A DNA stretch of 64,000 nt from Bacillota bacterium. GTDB lineage: Bacteria; Bacillota; Clostridia; Lachnospirales; Lachnospiraceae. Position numbers and translations under genes: made by a program. The number at the start of each line of letters is the position of its first letter. The first letter of the stretch is position 1. The notes beneath the pieces were generated by a model that had not been told where the DNA came from, did no database searches, and saw nothing but the letters and a program-made list of their open reading frames with translations. The stretch lies in contig JAEZKA010000033.1 in assembly GCA_023436225.1 (NCBI GenBank), positions 123,952 through 187,951 of the forward strand. Reading direction: 5' to 3'. This document shows positions 1-8,118 of this stretch, piece by piece.

Positions 1-575
1 GCCTGTCGGTTAAAACGTATCGCTGCCTTCACCGGGAAGGGTAGGGTTGTTTCCTTTGTTAATTCAGCCGGCAGTCCCAGCTTCTTCGCTGCTTCTACCT
101 CCGTAATAATCTTATTCTCGTTTTCCTTAGAATAGATATAGTTCGGCATAAATTCAAACTCGCAATCTATTTGCAGGCGACCAATGATCTCCTCATACAT
201 CTCAATCGCCTTCTGATTAGCCATGGCATATTCCAAAGCGCGCTCTTCGCCCTTATAGCTTAAAAGCTTATTATAAATCAGACCATGCTGGGAGGTTATT
301 TTGGCTGTGGTATTCTTTGTCATACCACTTCCTACCTCATTACATTCCAGGACTACAACCGATACTCCTCTTTCCTGTAGGAGATATGCCGTAAGTATTC
401 CTGCTAACCCACCGCCTATGACGGCTACCTCTGTCGTAATATTCTCCATCAGAGCAGGTCTTGCTATCTTAACATTACTCTGATCATAGCGGTATTCCTC
501 CTGAACCCATAGGGATTCACCTCGTTCTATCCCACCACGTTCATAGGTACCGTTTTCTTTCCATATAATCTGCAT
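1..575 (-). CDS. FAD-dependent oxidoreductase, YhfW-like (3' part beyond window)
   Basis: Only the N-terminal 191 residues lie in the window; the reading frame stays open to the edge. It starts at an ATG (573-575) preceded by GAGGTG. After a 40-residue lead comes a Rossmann FAD-binding motif (VAVIGGGLAG), an acidic end to the second strand (VVVLE) and the segment TTAKITSQH. These features are typical of DadA-like oxidoreductases of the YhfW type, which usually carry a C-terminal Rieske [2Fe-2S] domain. Whether that domain is present cannot be seen here. The substrate is unknown. The first downstream gene on the other strand is the response regulator at 834, so this gene is not part of that operon. 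Confidence 0.8.
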   Translation of the reverse strand, partial: MQIIWKENGTYERGGIERGESLWVQEEYRYDQSNVKIARPALMENITTEVAVIGGGLAGILTAYLLQERGVSVVVLECNEVGSGMTKNTTAKITSQHGLIYNKLLSYKGEERALEYAMANQKAIEMYEEIIGRLQIDCEFEFMPNYIYSKENENKIITEVEAAKKLGLPAELTKETTLPFPVKAAIRFNRQ

Positions 576-754
576 TATTTTCACCTCACGGTTATATTTA
601 CCATAATACCAACTTATTATTCAATACAATCACTCCTCTTCTATCATTCATTATGCTTAAGACTAACCGATATCAATCGAAGCATGAGTTTGATCCATGA
701 CTTCCGAAATCTGAGTATATGCATCTGTTGTTTTTTACTTTCTTGCATTTAAGA

Positions 755-783
755 ATGACATTTTCCTATATCTGGATTATAAT
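755..783 (+). promoter_or_regulatory. sigma-A type promoter of the two-component operon, with inverted repeat
   Basis: ATGACA (755-760), 17 bases, TATAAT (778-783), about 50 bases before the response regulator start. The -35 box lies inside one arm of an inverted repeat: AATGACAT at 754-761 and ATGTCATT at 794-801. The repeat brackets the core promoter and could be an operator, possibly for autoregulation by the response regulator. That role is inference. Confidence 0.5.
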
Positions 784-833
784 AATTACATTGATGTCAT
801 TTTATAAATCGATAGCAAACGGGGGAACGATCG

Positions 834-1508
834 ATGGAGTATGATTGCTTAATTATTGATGATGAGACAGCGCTGGGGTTGGCTACCTGCGAATATTTTC
901 AGATGTTTGGAGTATCAGCAGCCTTTGTCTCCAATTCAACGGATTGCCTGGAATTCCTCGGACAGAATCGGGTGAAGTTGATATTACTGGATATCAATCT
1001 GGAGGGAGAGAGTGGCTTTGCGTTATGCGTTAAGCTCAGGCAGACCACAAATATTCCGATTATCTTCATCAGTGCAAGACAAAGTGAGGATGATGTCCTG
1101 ATTGCACTGAACATTGGTGGTGATGATTATATTCAGAAGCCATATTCCCTAAGTATTCTTCTCGCCAAGGTCCGTATTGCACTTAAGCGTCAGAACGAAA
1201 CCCATGAAAGCGCAGCTCCTACCACATCCGGACTAGTTCTGGACGAGGACGCCATGAAGGTGTTCGTAGACGGTAAGGAGGTAACGCTTAAGACGAAGGA
1301 ATTCAAGCTGCTCCATTATCTATATCTGAATAGGAATAAGGTAATTCACAAGAAGGAACTCTTTGATAATGTCTGGGGCGATGAGTTCTTCAGTGATGGC
1401 ACTCTGAATGTACATATCCGCAAAATCCGAGAAAAGATAGAAAGAAACCCCAACGAACCTGAGTACATTAAGACGGTGTGGGGTACGGGGTATCGATTGG
1501 AAATATGA
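834..1508 (+). CDS. OmpR/PhoB-family response regulator
   Basis: 224 residues, the usual length for the family. Receiver domain is at about 3-115 with the acidic pair D9-D10, phospho-acceptor D53 (LLDINLEGESG) and the conserved lysine K102 (QKPYS). A winged-helix DNA-binding domain lies at about 130-222 (KTKEFKLLHYL, then LNVHIRKIREKIE and TVWGTGYRL). A GGGGG stretch precedes the ATG. The stop overlaps the histidine kinase start (ATGA), so the two are translationally coupled. The operon also precedes an ABC transporter, the arrangement seen in systems that sense antimicrobial peptides or envelope stress; that target is inferred from context. Confidence 0.93.
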   Translation: MEYDCLIIDDETALGLATCEYFQMFGVSAAFVSNSTDCLEFLGQNRVKLILLDINLEGESGFALCVKLRQTTNIPIIFISARQSEDDVLIALNIGGDDYIQKPYSLSILLAKVRIALKRQNETHESAAPTTSGLVLDEDAMKVFVDGKEVTLKTKEFKLLHYLYLNRNKVIHKKELFDNVWGDEFFSDGTLNVHIRKIREKIERNPNEPEYIKTVWGTGYRLEI

Positions 1509-2743
1509 AGCTACGATATCTGATAATTCTGTTAAATATCAGCCTATGTGCCATACTCTTGTATTGCACCCTACAGCTGAACTCCCTGGAATACCATGCT
1601 GCTAACCTTCCCCTGATCAATGACCGCTTAAAATCGATTGAAGATAATCTGAGGGAGGGGCGCTCTGCCCAGTCCATCATGGAGGAATACGATTGTACGA
1701 TCATCTACGTCTCCGACACCGATTATACCTCCACTCTGTACCAAAGCATTGATCATGGTGATATTATCCTTGATTATCTTGAGGGAGATCGATTGCAGGC
1801 TAAGATTATATTTCAGCGTAGTGATGATTCCCTTTTATTAATAAAGAAGCAGCTTCTAATAATCTCCTGTCTGCTGATCGGCATTGTCTTAGTAATAATG
1901 AACCTAGCCTTCCTTATGATCCACCTTAGAATCCTTCGACCCTTTGATCGTCTGAAACGATTCGCCACTAATATATCCGTCGGTAATTTTGATATTCCTC
2001 TCTATATGCAGAGGGATAATTATTTCGGTGCCTTTACCGAGAGCTTTGATATCCTGAGGGAGGAACTGAAGAAAGCCAGAGAAAGCGAATATCTAGCAAA
2101 CCGCAGCAAGAAGGAGTTGGTTGCCAGCCTCTCCCATGATATTAAGACCCCGGTGGCAACCATTAATGCACTATGCGAGATACTGGAGATTAAGCTAATC
2201 CATAATGAGAACCTTGAGAAGATCAAAACCATCCATCAGAAATCCAATATGATTGATCACCTGATCAGCAACATGTTCCATGCCACGATGTCGGAGCTTC
2301 AGGTATTAAAGGTAGAGAAGTCAGAGGAGCCCAGCACATTTTTGTCCGATGTCTTCCATGATATGGCGCAGCTTTATCCTCTTGTGATAAAGAATGAACT
2401 GCCGGAGTGTCTGATCATCTGTGATAAGCTACGGCTGATGCAGGTGATCGATAATCTTCTGAATAATTCCTCCAAATATGCCGGAACTCCTATCCATATC
2501 ACCTACCGGGAGTTGAAGGAGGTATTACTCCTTGAGATTAGGGATTTTGGAACGACGATCCATCCGGAGGAGCTTCCACTGATTTGTGAGAAGTTCTACC
2601 GTGGCAGCAATTCCTCTGAGAAGTCCGGCTCCGGCCTCGGTCTGTATCTGGCAAAGCAATTCATGGAGGGCATGGACGGCGGACTACTTTGTGAGAAGGA
2701 TCAAGGCTTTGTAGTGACCCTCACTCTAAGAAAAGCCTCTTAA
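1505..2743 (+). CDS. sensor histidine kinase
   Basis: Start chosen at the ATG at 1505, which overlaps the regulator stop as ATGA; a longer frame from 1478 lies inside the regulator gene. This gives 412 residues: TM1 at about 5-24, an extracytoplasmic domain of about 90 residues, TM2 at about 113-139, a HAMP-like linker, a HisKA domain with SHDIKTPVA (H211), and a HATPase with the N box (NLLNNSSKY) and G boxes (SGSGLGLYL). The extracytoplasmic domain is larger than the short loop of BceS-type intramembrane sensors, so this is a conventional two-TM sensor. It is the cognate partner of the upstream regulator. Confidence 0.92.
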   Translation: MKLRYLIILLNISLCAILLYCTLQLNSLEYHAANLPLINDRLKSIEDNLREGRSAQSIMEEYDCTIIYVSDTDYTSTLYQSIDHGDIILDYLEGDRLQAKIIFQRSDDSLLLIKKQLLIISCLLIGIVLVIMNLAFLMIHLRILRPFDRLKRFATNISVGNFDIPLYMQRDNYFGAFTESFDILREELKKARESEYLANRSKKELVASLSHDIKTPVATINALCEILEIKLIHNENLEKIKTIHQKSNMIDHLISNMFHATMSELQVLKVEKSEEPSTFLSDVFHDMAQLYPLVIKNELPECLIICDKLRLMQVIDNLLNNSSKYAGTPIHITYRELKEVLLLEIRDFGTTIHPEELPLICEKFYRGSNSSEKSGSGLGLYLAKQFMEGMDGGLLCEKDQGFVVTLTLRKAS

Positions 2744-2918
2744 TACCGGATATAATAGCCTGCAAAGCTGTCATTCTTCATAATGTTTCAATCATAGAAT
2801 TAAGAAACTGATAAGAATTAAATAATATTTCGGAAAAGACTTGTTAATAAAATCCATGCTAGAATTACGTGTGTTAAGGCAAACGCTTTATCACACGTTT
2901 TTTATATAAATAGTGGGG

Positions 2919-2956
2919 CTGCCACCCGTATTCGCGGGCTTGCGGCAGAATGGAGA
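2919..2956 (+). repeat. stem-loop ending in the ribosome binding site (copy 1)
   Basis: CTGCC (2919-2923) pairs with GGCAG (2944-2948), with an inner CCCG/CGGG stem and a TATTCG loop (2929-2934). AATGGAG, the ribosome binding site of the ABC ATPase gene, follows at once. A second copy with compensating base changes sits before the hemerythrin gene (57486-57525), and a related stem-loop lies on the minus strand at 32351-32386. It could be a dispersed repeat or a translational control element. Confidence 0.55.
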
Positions 2957-2961
2957 ACAAT

Positions 2962-3717
2962 ATGAATACTATCTTACAAACAAAGGATTTATGTAAATCC
3001 TATTCCAATGGAAAGCAAATGCAGCATGTACTTAAAAACCTGGATATTGAGATCAATCAGGGTGATTTTACTGTAATCATGGGAAGCTCCGGTTCCGGGA
3101 AATCCACATTGCTTTATGCCTTATCCGGTATGGATAAGCCCTCTCTCGGAAGGATCAGCTTCCAGGAAACCGATATCTCTAAGCATACCAATGACCAGCT
3201 GGCAATCTTTCGCCGGAAGCACTGCGGCTTCGTATTTCAACAGGTTCATCTCAATGATACCATGAGCGTTCTGGATAACATCGTAATCTGTGGACTTTTG
3301 TTAAGGAGAAGCCGAGCTGAGGTACTTAAGGCAGCAAAGGAACTATTGGCTGCTGTCGGATTAAATGAAGATTGCTATCATAAATATCCGGCTCAGTTAT
3401 CCGGTGGGGAGGCACAGAGAGTTGCAATCGTTCGCGCTCTGATTAATAAACCTGAGATTGTCTTCGCTGATGAGCCTACAGGAGCGCTGAACTCCACAAA
3501 CTCCACTCTCGTTCTGGATATCCTGACAAAGCTGAATCAGGAGGGTCAAAGTATTGTTATGGTTACACATGATATTAAGTCAGCAAGGCGAGCTAATCGT
3601 GTATTATATCTAAGAGATGGTGTCATTGAGGCAGAGCTTAATTTAGGCAAATATGTAAAGAGTGACCCGCAGCGCCATATAGCTATACGTGAATTTCTTG
3701 ATCGAATGGGCTGGTAA
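2962..3717 (+). CDS. ABC transporter ATP-binding protein, MacB/LolD-type
   Basis: The start at ATG 2962 is preferred to ATG 2950 because GGAG (2952-2955) is then correctly spaced; it gives 251 residues. Visible motifs are Walker A GSSGSGKST (41-49), Q-loop FVFQQVH, signature LSGGEAQ (146-152), Walker B VFADEPTGAL and the switch histidine (VTHDIKSA). FADEPTGAL is characteristic of the MacB/LolD/BceA group. The FtsX-type permease follows 95 bases downstream, so the pair forms one transporter, probably energising a mechanotransmission-type export or detoxification system controlled by the upstream two-component genes. Confidence 0.93.
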   Translation: MNTILQTKDLCKSYSNGKQMQHVLKNLDIEINQGDFTVIMGSSGSGKSTLLYALSGMDKPSLGRISFQETDISKHTNDQLAIFRRKHCGFVFQQVHLNDTMSVLDNIVICGLLLRRSRAEVLKAAKELLAAVGLNEDCYHKYPAQLSGGEAQRVAIVRALINKPEIVFADEPTGALNSTNSTLVLDILTKLNQEGQSIVMVTHDIKSARRANRVLYLRDGVIEAELNLGKYVKSDPQRHIAIREFLDRMGW

Positions 3718-3750
3718 TACTCTCACCATGGTGCTTGTTCGTGGATTCCT

Positions 3751-3780
3751 CCGGGTATCCCGGCTGCATCGCAGATGCAG
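3751..3780 (+). repeat. two adjacent short hairpins between transporter genes
   Basis: CCGGG-TAT-CCCGG (3751-3763) is directly followed by CTGCATC-GCA-GATGCAG (3764-3780). The second hairpin has a near twin at 26806-26822 (same 7-base stem, different 3-base loop). There is no T-run, so these are not standard terminators. They may affect mRNA stability between the ATPase and permease genes. Confidence 0.45.
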
Positions 3781-3812
3781 ATGTTAATTAGTAAGAAAGG
3801 TATGGTAATGTT

Positions 3813-6176
3813 ATGAAACTATTAATGCTTGCAAAAAGCAGCATAAAAAAGAATCGCAGCTCGGCGATCACACTTCTTTTCCTCATGATAACCGCCACCT
3901 TGTTCTTGTATATTGGATTGCATATCCTATCCAATTTGGGTAGCTTCTTAGACAAGAAGCATCAATCCCTGAACGGAGCAGATTTTGTAACCTTTATACC
4001 GGAGGTTTATAATGACTATATGGCCGGAGTGCTCGGTGATATGGAGGATCTCGAGACAGTGGAGCAGGAGAAAGCGATCATCTATCACACATCCTCTATT
4101 CAGAATAAGAAGGTACAAGAGACTGCCCAGAGTATCGGAATTATCCTTATGAATGCAGATACCGCCAGAGATATTCAGAAAATAAAAGAGATTGATGCAG
4201 CCGGAACAATGGCTGAGGACTCCATCATCGTCCCCTACTCCCTTAAATCTGTCCTTGGTTATCAGGTTGGTGACGAGATTGAGATAATCTTTCAGGATAA
4301 ATTAGACACCTTTACCATATACGGCTTTTTTGAAGATATCTTCTTCTCAACCCCATCCAATATCAGCTTCTATAAATGCTTTGTTTCGGATGAAGGCTTT
4401 CAGAAGCTAAGTGATACTGCAGCTGAGGTATGCCAATATTCCTGCTTCAAGACCATACTAAAGGAGGGTGTCAGCTCCCGAGATTTTGAAGGAAAGGTTA
4501 TTAAGCAGGCCTCCATAGACCCGCAATATGAAGCCAACACCACGATTAATCTGAATTATGAATCCATGAAGATCGGCACTACAATGACCATCAACATAAT
4601 CATGATGATATTAGTCTTCTTTGCAGCACTGGTTATCATCATATCGATGGTGGTGATCCGCTTTACCGTTATTACACACATTGAAGAGGATCTGAAAAAT
4701 ATTGGTTCCATGGAGGCCATCGGCTTTACCAACCGTACTATTCAGAACTCACTTATCCTGGAGTTCCTAATGATAACCATCGTGGGATTTGTGATTGGAA
4801 TTCTACTCTCAATGGTTTGCTCCGGTGCTGTAACTAATGTCATCTCCTCGTCCATTGGATTGAACTGGCAGATGGAACCGGGAATACTTAGTATGCTCCT
4901 AAGCTTTACCACTATTACACTAATGATCCTACTGATCACCATCAAGGTTACCAAACGTATCGCTAAGATCACTCCCTTGATGGCACTTAGAAATGGAATA
5001 GATACCTATCATTTTGGCAAAAATCATTTCCCACTGGAGAAGTCCCGAGGCTATCTTCATTTACTTCTTGGCCTCAAGCAAATCTTCAACAATAAGAAGC
5101 AGAGTATCTCTGTCGGAATCATTGGCACCTTAATGTCCTTCACCATCGTATTCTCAATAGCGATGTATTACAACTTTGTGGAGAATGAGATGACCTTCTT
5201 AAGACTGGTTGGTATGGAGTGCCCTGATATTTCCGTCGTATGCTACGATGAGAATCACACGAAGGTATATGACATCGCAGCAGAAGCTACAGGAATAGCA
5301 AAGTCGCTCCATTATACAAACGAGAAATTAACGGTGCAATTTAGTGGGATTGAGACCTCCACCAATAGCTTCATCTGCAATGACTATAATAAGCTTACCG
5401 TGTCTACTATAATCGAAGGCAGATATCCAAAGCATGACAATGAGATTGTGATTAGTACGGTAAATCAGAAAAAGCTCGGAGCTGAGATTGGCGACGTTGT
5501 ATATATTAAGTACAATGACAAATCCTATGATTTCATGGTAGTCGGCATCACACAGCACATTAATAACCTTGGCCAATCCATTTCGATTACAGAAGAAGGA
5601 ATGCTTCGCTTCAACAGCTCCTATGTCCCGATAACTCAGTATCTCTACGTGGAGGAGGGCATCAACCTAAAGGACACTATAACCTTACTGAAGACTTCGT
5701 TGACAGATTATAGCATCGACATCTTAAATATGAAGGATATCTTTACAACAACACTGTCCCCAATTACACAATCAATCACATTGATCTGTATCACCATTGG
5801 GGTCATAACCACTTTCATCGTTGTATTGATCCTCTATTACCTGGTGAAGGTTAAGATCCTCCGAGAGAGGAACCTGATCGGCATCAGCAAAGCCCTGGGC
5901 TTTACCACCGGAGAGCTGATCCTGCATAACAGTATAACACTGGGCACCATAATTTTGATCAGTACCCTCCTTGGCAGTACCCTGGCAGTATTCTCCATCA
6001 ATCCCCTCTGCATTCTGATGCTTTCTTCCGTCGGAATTCGAAATGGCAGCTTCATCATCCCTCCGAGCCTGATTGGTATCTCGCTCCTCGTGATGGAATT
6101 ACTGACACTGATTACAACGGCCTTGGTAAGCCTACGCATCCGTAAGGTGAATCCAAGAGAGCTAATGACAGACTAA
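3813..6176 (+). CDS. FtsX-family ABC transporter permease, two FtsX modules
   Basis: 787 residues. TM1 is at about 17-40, followed by a large extracytoplasmic domain (about 45-255) and three TM segments (about 262-390), the first FtsX module. The architecture then repeats: TM at about 428-450, a second extracytoplasmic domain (about 455-650) and three TM segments to the C-terminus, which ends in the typical RKVNPRELM. The 8-TM double-module layout differs from the 10-TM BceB family, so a Bce label is not given. With the ATPase at 2962 it forms a transporter likely handling peptide- or lipid-like substrates at the envelope. An A-rich ribosome binding site (AAGAAAGG) precedes the ATG. Confidence 0.9.
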   Translation: MKLLMLAKSSIKKNRSSAITLLFLMITATLFLYIGLHILSNLGSFLDKKHQSLNGADFVTFIPEVYNDYMAGVLGDMEDLETVEQEKAIIYHTSSIQNKKVQETAQSIGIILMNADTARDIQKIKEIDAAGTMAEDSIIVPYSLKSVLGYQVGDEIEIIFQDKLDTFTIYGFFEDIFFSTPSNISFYKCFVSDEGFQKLSDTAAEVCQYSCFKTILKEGVSSRDFEGKVIKQASIDPQYEANTTINLNYESMKIGTTMTINIIMMILVFFAALVIIISMVVIRFTVITHIEEDLKNIGSMEAIGFTNRTIQNSLILEFLMITIVGFVIGILLSMVCSGAVTNVISSSIGLNWQMEPGILSMLLSFTTITLMILLITIKVTKRIAKITPLMALRNGIDTYHFGKNHFPLEKSRGYLHLLLGLKQIFNNKKQSISVGIIGTLMSFTIVFSIAMYYNFVENEMTFLRLVGMECPDISVVCYDENHTKVYDIAAEATGIAKSLHYTNEKLTVQFSGIETSTNSFICNDYNKLTVSTIIEGRYPKHDNEIVISTVNQKKLGAEIGDVVYIKYNDKSYDFMVVGITQHINNLGQSISITEEGMLRFNSSYVPITQYLYVEEGINLKDTITLLKTSLTDYSIDILNMKDIFTTTLSPITQSITLICITIGVITTFIVVLILYYLVKVKILRERNLIGISKALGFTTGELILHNSITLGTIILISTLLGSTLAVFSINPLCILMLSSVGIRNGSFIIPPSLIGISLLVMELLTLITTALVSLRIRKVNPRELMTD

Positions 6177-6201
6177 GCCACGTAACACATAGCATATATG
6201 A

Positions 6202-6250
6202 AAAAAGCTGTTTCAAATCATTTTGACTAAATGATATGAAACAGCTTTTT
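6202..6250. terminator. bidirectional intrinsic terminator
   Basis: AAGCTGTTTCA and its complement TGAAACAGCTT flank an inner ATCATTT/AAATGAT stem. An A-run lies on the left and a T-run on the right, so it can end both the permease transcript and the tRNA-Asn transcript. Confidence 0.85.
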
Positions 6251-6262
6251 ACATAAAAATAA

Positions 6263-6334
6263 CTCCCCGAGTAGGGCTCGAACCTACAACCCCACGGTTA
6301 ACAGCCGTGTGCTCTACCATTGAGCTATCGAGGA
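6263..6334 (-). tRNA. tRNA-Asn (GTT)
   Basis: A 72-base cloverleaf reading from 6334 to 6263. The acceptor pairs TCCTCGA with TCGGGGA (one G-T pair) and the discriminator base is G. The D arm is AGCTC..GAGC, the anticodon stem ACGGC/GCCGT-like with loop CTGTTAA giving anticodon GTT, and the T arm contains GTTCGAGC. CCA is not encoded. Confidence 0.95.
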
Positions 6335-6345
6335 ATACAATAGCA

Positions 6346-6374
6346 ATTTTAATACGTTGCAGTATTAATGTCAA
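6346..6374 (-). promoter_or_regulatory. tRNA-Asn promoter
   Basis: On the minus strand TTGACA (6374-6369), 17 bases, TAAAAT (6351-6346), just upstream of the tRNA 5' end at 6334. A close match to the sigma-A consensus. Confidence 0.75.
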
Positions 6375-6525
6375 TACCTTTTATATGAAATATTTATAAT
6401 AAAATTTTCTACATTCTTCTTACTATTTTACCATACATCTACACTATCACCTCCCAGGCTTGTATCTTATAATAGTATCCACCAGGTACCCGGTACCTTA
6501 ATTCTATTCAACTGGAGGATTCGCT

Positions 6526-6693
6526 ATGTTAGAATGTGGAACTGACACCTGTCCCTGTGTCATCAAGAGGTGCGTACGCTATGGCAAATGTGAGGAATGC
6601 ATTGAACATCATAAAACACACAAAAAATATCCTGAGCCGTACTGTAAGCGACCTGGGAAAGAAAAGAAAACAAAGGCCGCACCAAAACCATAG
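6526..6693 (+). CDS. small Cys-rich protein, 55 residues
   Basis: The ATG at 6526 follows ACTGGAGGATTCGCT, an excellent ribosome binding site. The product starts MLECGTDTCPCVIKRC and ends in a lysine-rich tail. Six cysteines sit in the first 25 residues and one at residue 40, with the pattern Cys-x3-Arg-x-Gly-x-Cys-x2-Cys-x3-His-His near residues 16-29. The spacing suggests a small zinc-binding fold. Similar short proteins occur in clostridia; the function is unknown. It is a single gene between the two tRNA genes. A longer overlapping frame (6536-6751) lacks a ribosome binding site and is rejected. Confidence 0.75.
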   Translation: MLECGTDTCPCVIKRCVRYGKCEECIEHHKTHKKYPEPYCKRPGKEKKTKAAPKP

Positions 6694-6751
6694 AGAAAAT
6701 AATATTGTAGAATTATGTATTCATAATTCGTACAACATTTTTATTTTTTAG

Positions 6752-6780
6752 TTGAAATAAAAAAAGCATTATGTTATAAT
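6752..6780 (+). promoter_or_regulatory. tRNA-Leu promoter
   Basis: TTGAAA (6752-6757), 17 bases, TATAAT (6775-6780), about 32 bases before the tRNA 5' end. Confidence 0.75.
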
Positions 6781-6812
6781 CAAATTCGTTCCGTAGTAAT
6801 GGAACATGCCTT

Positions 6813-6896
6813 GCAGTTGTGGCGGAATTGGCATACGCGCTAGATTCAGGTTCTAGTCCGGGTTTCCGGGTAGGGGTTCAAGTCCCCTCAACTGCA
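6813..6896 (+). tRNA. tRNA-Leu (CAG)
   Basis: An 84-base class II tRNA. Acceptor GCAGTTG pairs with CAACTGC, discriminator A. Anticodon stem CTAGA/TCTAG encloses TTCAGGT, giving anticodon CAG. A long variable arm (CCGGGTTTCCGG) and a T arm (AGGGGTTCAAGTCCCCT) are visible. CCA is not encoded. Its last 21 bases are copied imperfectly at 8033-8053. Confidence 0.95.
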
Positions 6897-6908
6897 CTCA
6901 TTAAAAGT

Positions 6909-6946
6909 CTCGCAACCCTAGCAAAACAATGGGTTGCGATTTTTTA
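6909..6946 (+). terminator. terminator of tRNA-Leu
   Basis: CGCAACCC (6911-6918) and GGGTTGCG (6931-6938) form an 8-bp stem followed by a T-run. Confidence 0.85.
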
Positions 6947-6994
6947 TTTCTAACAAAAGTGGAGGTCTGCGATAGTTATCTCGAGTATATACGT

Positions 6995-7915
6995 TCATAA
7001 TATGTGCACGTTTTCACTTATTTTCAGTTGTTTTTTAAGTACCTGGCTATATATCTCTTTCTGTTTTTTTACAACCACCAATTCGCCAAGTTCTATCATT
7101 CTATTGATTCTTTTTGCGTACCACCAATCGCCTACTCCAAGGGGATACTTTCCTAATATCGTTCCAATCAGATATCCCATTACGAACTCGCCGTCCGGAA
7201 GCTCTTTTCTGATAATATGGTCATAGAAGTCTTCCGTCACACCAATTACTCTTCCATTTACAACAGCGCGCAAAATACTTTTATCCTCTTTTAATTCATT
7301 CCAGTTTAAGGCATAGGAGCGTATTTCACAAGTCGATAATTCTTTTTCCAACGGAAGAAATCGATAAAACTTTCCTGCATCTATTTCTCCCCAGGTAGTA
7401 TAAAATTGTATCTCTTTTTCTGAAAGCTGCATGTGATTTGGCAATTCTATTGCGGATATCTTACAACTATAATCTTTCAAGAGATTGCATACATAATAAA
7501 AACCGCACATAGAATACGGGGCATTACTATACCATAAACGAATACATTCTCCCTGCGTAGCATAATTCTTCAAACGTTCAGTTTCTTTTAAATACTTATC
7601 CCAGCTATCTTCTAGCGATTTCCTTGTATTCTCGTCTCCGAAGCCATTTATTGTATAGCTGTCCAGAATTAGTTTTTTTCTATAATCACTCTCAATAGGA
7701 ATGGTAATATCACCAATATCCAGAAGGAACGGAATACAAACCACTTCAGAGGAATTACCGCCGACTGCTTTACCGTCAAACGTCTTATCAAACTCCTCTT
7801 TCGTCGGTCTTCTTCCGATCCATCCTATAGCTCCTTTATTGAAATCGGGCTTTTGATAATTTTTTGCTACTATCATAGCTCCGCCTTCACTCTCACTAAA
7901 CATCACTTCTATCAT
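6995..7915 (-). CDS. DUF1835/DUF3658-type protein
   Basis: 306 residues. The N-terminus (MIEVMFSESEGGAM) and the internal LWYSNAPYSMCGFYYVCNLL segment match the DUF1835 family, and the C-terminal GVGDWWYAKRINRMIELGEL segment matches the DUF3658 part that usually accompanies it. GGGGG precedes the ATG. The biochemical role of the family is not established. The gene stands alone and points toward tRNA-Leu. It lies between the tRNA and a copy of the tRNA 3' end at 8033-8053, which suggests it arrived as a small inserted islet. Confidence 0.8.
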   Translation of the reverse strand: MIEVMFSESEGGAMIVAKNYQKPDFNKGAIGWIGRRPTKEEFDKTFDGKAVGGNSSEVVCIPFLLDIGDITIPIESDYRKKLILDSYTINGFGDENTRKSLEDSWDKYLKETERLKNYATQGECIRLWYSNAPYSMCGFYYVCNLLKDYSCKISAIELPNHMQLSEKEIQFYTTWGEIDAGKFYRFLPLEKELSTCEIRSYALNWNELKEDKSILRAVVNGRVIGVTEDFYDHIIRKELPDGEFVMGYLIGTILGKYPLGVGDWWYAKRINRMIELGELVVVKKQKEIYSQVLKKQLKISENVHIL

Positions 7916-8032
7916 AATAATCCCCCATGCTACCGATTAAAAAATTTGTGATTTTTCAATCTACTCTACTCTTTCATCTACATGATTACTTCAGAAGCAT
8001 AATATTGCTCCTGAAAACGATCTTGTCTTTAA

Positions 8033-8053
8033 GTTCAATTCCCCTCAACTTCA
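8033..8053 (+). repeat. imperfect copy of the tRNA-Leu 3' end
   Basis: This stretch matches tRNA-Leu positions 6876-6896 (T-loop to discriminator) at 19 of 21 bases, in the same orientation. The core TCCCCTCAACT is identical. No other part of a tRNA is recognisable here. It looks like an attachment-site-type direct repeat, or the remnant of a duplicated tRNA, bounding a 1.16-kb segment that holds only the DUF1835 gene. Confidence 0.55.
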
Positions 8054-8058
8054 TCGAG

Positions 8059-8103
8059 AAAAAAGCTCTTATCCTTTTTACATTATCGGATTAAGAGCTT
8101 TTT
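8059..8103. terminator. intrinsic terminator
   Basis: AAAGCTCTTATCC pairs with GGATTAAGAGCTTT (one bulged base). An A-run precedes and a T-run follows, so it works in both directions and ends the hydrolase gene at 8119. Confidence 0.8.
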
Positions 8104-8118
8104 AACTTTTGCAGACAT

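Noticed and set aside
834..6176. BceRS-BceAB antimicrobial peptide module
   Set aside because: The permease has two 4-TM FtsX modules and two large external domains rather than the 10-TM BceB plan, and the kinase has a sizeable sensor domain.
6536..6751. 71-residue open frame between tRNA genes
   Set aside because: The overlapping 55-residue frame from 6526 has the correct ribosome binding site and a coherent Cys pattern.
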